Shown here piece after piece: positions 5,948 to 7,753 of a stretch of 7,753 nt of DNA. Numbering within the stretch: position 1 is the first letter of the stretch; every line of letters starts with the position of its first letter. Under the pieces are notes generated by a model that did not search any database, was not told the DNA's origin, and was given only the letters and a program-made list of their open reading frames with translations. Made by a program: the position numbers and the translations under genes. This DNA comes from Bacillota bacterium (GTDB taxonomy: Bacteria; Bacillota_C; Negativicutes; Sporomusales; Sporomusaceae), in the NCBI GenBank assembly GCA_023441125.1, contig JAEZQV010000480.1:1-7753 (forward strand). The letters run 5' to 3'.

Positions 5948-6643
5948 ATGCCTACGATATTAGCTGTCGACGACGAACCGAAAATTTTGCGGATTATCGA
6001 ACACTGCCTGTCGCGCGAAGGGTATGAGGTGGCCACCGCCATTGACGGTCAACAGGCTATTGAACAATTTCAACGCCAGGACTACGACCTGGTTATCCTG
6101 GATCTGGCATTGCCGCGCGTGGACGGTCTTCAGGTCTGCCGGACCATTCGGGAAACCTCGTCGGTTCCCATTATCATTCTGTCGGTCCGCAATCAGGAAG
6201 TAGACAAGATTCTGGGCTTTAACCTGGGAGTGGATGACTACCTGACCAAACCCTTCAGCCCGGTGGAACTGTGCCTAAGGGTCAAGGCGATTCTCCGCCG
6301 GACCCGCAAGGAACATAAGCCGGCCGGCAGCGACGGTCTGACCTACTGCCAGAACGGCTTACGCATCGACCCTGCCGCCCGTGAAGTCTGCCTGGACGGC
6401 CAGCCGGTTGAACTCACCGCCAAGGAGTTTGATATTCTGTGGTTTTTGGTCAAGCATCCCAACAAGGTTTTTACCCGCAAGCAGCTGCTCTATCAAATCT
6501 GGCAGAATGACTATGTCGGCAACGAGGATACCGTTACCGTGCTTATCAGCCGGCTGCGCGATAAACTTAAACACGACGCGGTGCAGGGTTCGTTTATCCA
6601 GACGCTGCGCGGTGTGGGCTATAAGTTTTGTTTATATGAGTGA
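5948..6643 (+). CDS. OmpR/PhoB-family response regulator
   Basis: This 231-residue cytoplasmic protein is a DNA-binding transcription factor controlled by phosphorylation. The receiver domain (about 2-118) has the acidic pair D8-D9, the phospho-acceptor D52 in VILDLALPRVDG, the switch serine S79 and the invariant K101 in LTKPF. The winged-helix Trans_reg_C domain (about 133-229) has the usual landmarks LTAKEFDIL, a recognition helix around 192-207 and RGVGYKF near the end. The start ATG has GAAAGGG eight bases upstream. It follows the heme sensor kinase by 44 nt on the same strand and is its obvious partner. A strong terminator follows. Family members commonly bind 7-bp direct repeats at 11-bp spacing, and such an array lies upstream of this operon; that link is inference. 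Confidence 0.95.
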   Translation: MPTILAVDDEPKILRIIEHCLSREGYEVATAIDGQQAIEQFQRQDYDLVILDLALPRVDGLQVCRTIRETSSVPIIILSVRNQEVDKILGFNLGVDDYLTKPFSPVELCLRVKAILRRTRKEHKPAGSDGLTYCQNGLRIDPAAREVCLDGQPVELTAKEFDILWFLVKHPNKVFTRKQLLYQIWQNDYVGNEDTVTVLISRLRDKLKHDAVQGSFIQTLRGVGYKFCLYE

Positions 6644-6660
6644 CTGAGGGCAAAACACTG

Positions 6661-6694
6661 AGGAGTCCGGAACGTAAAGTTCCGGACTCCTTTT
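6661..6694 (+). terminator. strong intrinsic terminator of the two-component operon
   Basis: AGGAGTCCGGAAC (6661-6673) pairs perfectly with GTTCCGGACTCCT (6679-6691) around the five-base loop GTAAA and runs into TTTTATT. It starts 17 nt after the regulator stop. On the opposite strand the stem is followed five bases later by TTTT, so it may also help stop transcription of the convergent chemotaxis gene. Confidence 0.88.
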
Positions 6695-6704
6695 ATTGCA
6701 GTAT

Positions 6705-6732
6705 AATGCCGGGCTGTATACAGCCCGGCATT
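6705..6732 (-). terminator. 28-bp perfect palindrome, probable hairpin after the chemotaxis gene
   Basis: The 28 bases are perfectly self-complementary. They can fold into a 12-bp stem, AATGCCGGGCTG with its complement, and a TATA loop. On the minus strand it begins 12 nt after the chemoreceptor stop, the position of a terminator. The following bases are not T-rich, so it may act with the adjacent bidirectional stem at 6661-6691 instead of alone. Confidence 0.5.
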
Positions 6733-6744
6733 GCGACTAAACTA

Positions 6745-7753
6745 TCAGACGCTGAATTTACTCACAGCCGCTTGCAGTTTTTGCGCCAGCTCGGCCAGCC
6801 CCTGACTGGAAGCAGCAATCTCTTCCATGGCCGCCGACTGCTCCTCGGTAGCGGCGGATACAGACTGGGACTGGGCTGCCGTTTCCCTGCTGATAACGCC
6901 GATGCCTGCCACCGAGGCTACGATCGCTTTACTCCCTCCGGCCATGTCCTGGATGGCCCCGGAGATTTCCCGCACCTGGCTTGACACACTGTCAACGAGC
7001 GCTACGATCTCCCGGAAAGCCTGTCCGGCTGAATTCACCACCTCGGACCCGCGTTTAACCTCCCGGGTACCGTCGTTCATCGCCACTACCGCCGTATTGG
7101 TATCGGCCTGGATTTCATTGATCAGACCGGCAATTTGTTTGGCGGCCTCCTGGGATTGCTCCGCCAGTTTACGGACTTCTTCGGCAACAACAGCAAAGCC
7201 GCGCCCCTGTTCACCGGCCCTTGCGGCCTCGATAGCCGCGTTTAAGGCTAACAGATTGGTCTGTCCGGCAATCCCGGCGATAGTATCGACAATCAGGCCA
7301 ATTTCTTTAGAATTCTCACCCAGTTTGGCAACCACTTGCGCGGAGTTAGCCACGGTTTTATCGACATTGTCCATTTGCGCAATGGCTGATGCCACTGCCT
7401 GGCCGCCGGAATTCGCCGCGCCGGCGGTTTTGTCGGCCATATTGGCCATCGCATCGGCATTAGCCGCGATCTGCTCAATGGCAGTGGATAGTTTTTGAAC
7501 AGTACAGGCCGTCTGATTTACAGCCTGTACCTGCTGTTCAGAACCGTTCGCCACTTCACTGATGGTACCGGCAACCTGATTTGTCGCCTGGGCCGATTCA
7601 TCGGCGCTGGCCAGCAGTTCTTCCGAGGCTGCCGCCACCTGTTCCGTCATCTGGGCTATCTCCCTGACTAAGTTCCGGAGATTGTCCGTCATATGGTTGA
7701 ACGCCGTTGTCAGCGCGCCAATCTCATCGTTGGCTGTCACCTTAAGCGCACTG
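6745..7753 (-). CDS. methyl-accepting chemotaxis protein, C-terminal part (runs off right edge)
   Basis: About 335 codons are visible, and the frame stays open to the window edge. The visible start-like GTG at 7740 is an internal valine. The fragment begins with the end of a HAMP domain ([19 protein letters not shown]). It continues as the long four-helix signalling coiled coil, with the highly conserved hairpin tip around [19 protein letters not shown] and [15 protein letters not shown]. It ends in KFSV without a CheR-tethering pentapeptide. Such receptors pass ligand signals to CheW and CheA at the membrane to steer motility. The ligand-binding and membrane segments are outside the window, so the stimulus is unknown. 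It converges on the heme kinase operon, and nothing in the sequence shows that they share a signal. Confidence 0.95.
   Translation of the reverse strand, partial: SALKVTANDEIGALTTAFNHMTDNLRNLVREIAQMTEQVAAASEELLASADESAQATNQVAGTISEVANGSEQQVQAVNQTACTVQKLSTAIEQIAANADAMANMADKTAGAANSGGQAVASAIAQMDNVDKTVANSAQVVAKLGENSKEIGLIVDTIAGIAGQTNLLALNAAIEAARAGEQGRGFAVVAEEVRKLAEQSQEAAKQIAGLINEIQADTNTAVVAMNDGTREVKRGSEVVNSAGQAFREIVALVDSVSSQVREISGAIQDMAGGSKAIVASVAGIGVISRETAAQSQSVSAATEEQSAAMEEIAASSQGLAELAQKLQAAVSKFSV

Overview
The window looks like chromosomal DNA of an anaerobic, CO- or acetate-metabolising bacterium of the Negativicutes/Sporomusaceae type (Firmicutes with an outer membrane). This placement is an inference from gene content: a Ni-Fe CO dehydrogenase, a bacterial ComB, a c-heme sensor kinase and GCCGGC-rich coding DNA of moderate GC. 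No marker gene is present to prove it. There are no rRNA, tRNA, CRISPR or transposase genes.

Left part, minus strand, read right to left. A small ORF interrupted by an in-frame TAG (3653-3366) is followed 65 nt later by cooS (3300-1354), the catalytic subunit of anaerobic CO dehydrogenase with every metal-cluster ligand present. After a short terminator-like hairpin comes comB (1169-453), a 2-phosphosulfolactate phosphatase. Then comes the 5' part of a class I SAM-dependent methyltransferase (364 to the window edge).

Middle. Between the small ORF and the next gene lie about 585 nt without a convincing gene, separating divergent transcription units. This stretch holds four 11-bp phased direct repeats, a good sigma-70-like promoter facing right, and a 15-bp dyad in the leader of the rightward operon.

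Right part, plus strand. A two-component pair follows: a membrane histidine kinase whose extracytoplasmic domain (DUF3365/Tll0287-like) carries a CxxCH c-type heme site (4239-5903), and an OmpR/PhoB-family response regulator (5948-6643). A strong 13-bp terminator closes the operon. A convergent minus-strand gene encodes the C-terminal part of a methyl-accepting chemotaxis protein that runs off the right edge.

The most interesting reading is a possible gas- or redox-sensing module. A c-heme sensor kinase and its regulator are divergent from a stand-alone cooS, and PhoB-box-like repeats (7-bp unit, 4-bp gap) lie between them. The layout is seen in the sequence; the regulatory link is inference. 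The second point worth a look is the small ORF just upstream of cooS, which continues as good coding sequence on both sides of an amber codon.
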